This document shows positions 63,701 through 64,000 of a stretch of DNA of 64,000 nt, in pieces. How positions within the stretch are numbered: position 1 is the first letter of the stretch; every line of letters begins with the position of its first letter. The notes beneath the pieces were generated by a model. That model was not told the origin of the DNA, did no database searches, and saw nothing but the letters and a program-made list of their open reading frames with translations. The DNA is from an uncultured Thalassotalea sp. (GTDB lineage: Bacteria; Pseudomonadota; Gammaproteobacteria; Enterobacterales; Alteromonadaceae). The DNA is taken from NCBI GenBank assembly GCA_947502355.1, contig CANMZP010000001.1:1-64000 (forward strand), given 5' to 3'. Made by a program: the position numbers and the translations under genes.

Positions 63701-64000
63701 CTACTTTGCTTTAGCGATACGACTCGCACTTGCTTTGGCCAGTTTTTCTAGCATCACTTCAGTATCTTGCCAGCCGATACACGCATCGGTAATGCTCTGA
63801 CCGTACTTTTCAACTTTACCATCAATAAGATCCTGACGCCCTTCAACCAGATGACTTTCAACCATTACGCCAAAAATAGACGCGTTACCGTTATCCATTT
63901 GCTGGCATAAATCTTCAGCAACCAGCATTTGGTTCTCAAACTTTTTACTTGAGTTTGCATGGCTACAATCCACCATGACCTTCGGCTTTAAACCAACGTT
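63701..64000 (-). CDS. aroG: DAHP synthase, AroG type (3' part only)
   Basis: The 99 visible residues are the C-terminal part of a class I DAHP synthase: VMVDCSHANSSKKFENQM, IFGVMVESHLVEGRQDL and QSITDACIGWQDTEVML. They match E. coli AroG (DFSHANSSKQF, GVMVESHLVEGNQ, DACIGWEDT) better than the homolog at 36205, whose corresponding parts are DCSHGNSEKD and DACVNMEQS. The gene runs off the window at 64000; its first ~250 residues are outside. It is followed 8 bp later by the DUF2750 gene. Confidence 0.92.
   Translation of the reverse strand, partial: NVGLKPKVMVDCSHANSSKKFENQMLVAEDLCQQMDNGNASIFGVMVESHLVEGRQDLIDGKVEKYGQSITDACIGWQDTEVMLEKLAKASASRIAKAK

Overview
The window looks like a chromosomal segment of a marine gammaproteobacterium of the Alteromonadales, most likely Colwelliaceae (Colwellia/Thalassotalea-like). 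This is inferred from the AT-rich composition, E. coli-type housekeeping proteins (XapA, RlmI, Udp, HU-beta, RecBCD) and several small families typical of this order (DUF3718, DUF2982, DUF3087, DUF3147, DUF2750, DUF1653). No prophage, plasmid, integron, CRISPR locus, intact transposase or secretion cluster is visible. Most of the sequence is ordinary core genome.

Layout. 1-551: 3' part of an initiator tRNA gene followed by five ~94-bp tandem repeats that each carry a copy of the tRNA 3' tail. 0.7-10.8 kb: uracil-DNA glycosylase-like gene, nucleoside salvage (xapA, deoC-deoB), a LysR regulator, two alpha/beta hydrolases, and the glutathione-dependent formaldehyde pair frmA-fghA. 11.0-15.0 kb: HU-beta, a DUF1653 gene, a non-autonomous mobile element (MITE), quinone oxidoreductase, acylphosphatase, RlmI and a PilZ protein. 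15.1-25.4 kb: HrpA, CBS protein, exported isoaspartyl peptidase, DUF3718 protein, small MBOAT-like protein, CadC-type regulator with TPRs. 25.4-34.7 kb: recC-recB-recD. 34.9-45.2 kb: small membrane proteins, DAHP synthase, OmpA-like lipoprotein, LMW phosphatase, acidic lipoprotein, a striking 45-bp repeat array, and a MoxR-DUF58-transglutaminase operon. 45.3-52.5 kb: large PAS/GGDEF/GAF/GGDEF/EAL protein, decayed GIY-YIG nuclease fragment, acyl-CoA dehydrogenase with a divergent GlxA-type AraC regulator. 53.1-57.4 kb: RND efflux pair. 57.7-64.0 kb: outer-membrane barrel protein, NhaD antiporter, PhoD-like phosphatase, uridine phosphorylase, DUF2750 gene and the 3' end of a second DAHP synthase (aroG type).

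How genes work together. XapA, DeoB, DeoC and Udp form most of a nucleoside catabolic route: phosphorolysis gives (deoxy)ribose-1-phosphate, DeoB converts it to the 5-phosphate, and DeoC splits deoxyribose-5-phosphate; deoA, deoD and the nucleoside transporters are not in the window. FrmA and FghA oxidise formaldehyde to formate via glutathione adducts. RecBCD forms one complex. The two DAHP synthases both feed the shikimate pathway.

The most unusual content is non-coding: (i) the tRNA-tail repeats at 72-551, alternating between two subtypes; (ii) the 16-bp core TTACAGTGGGTGGCTT present in eight copies, seven steps long, at 40463-40781 and again, with orientation switching inside the array, at 7189-7361; (iii) a ~311-bp MITE at 11705-12015. 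These are the best candidates for something not yet described. No novel protein-based system was recognised. Positions of short sites were counted by eye and may be off by a base or two.
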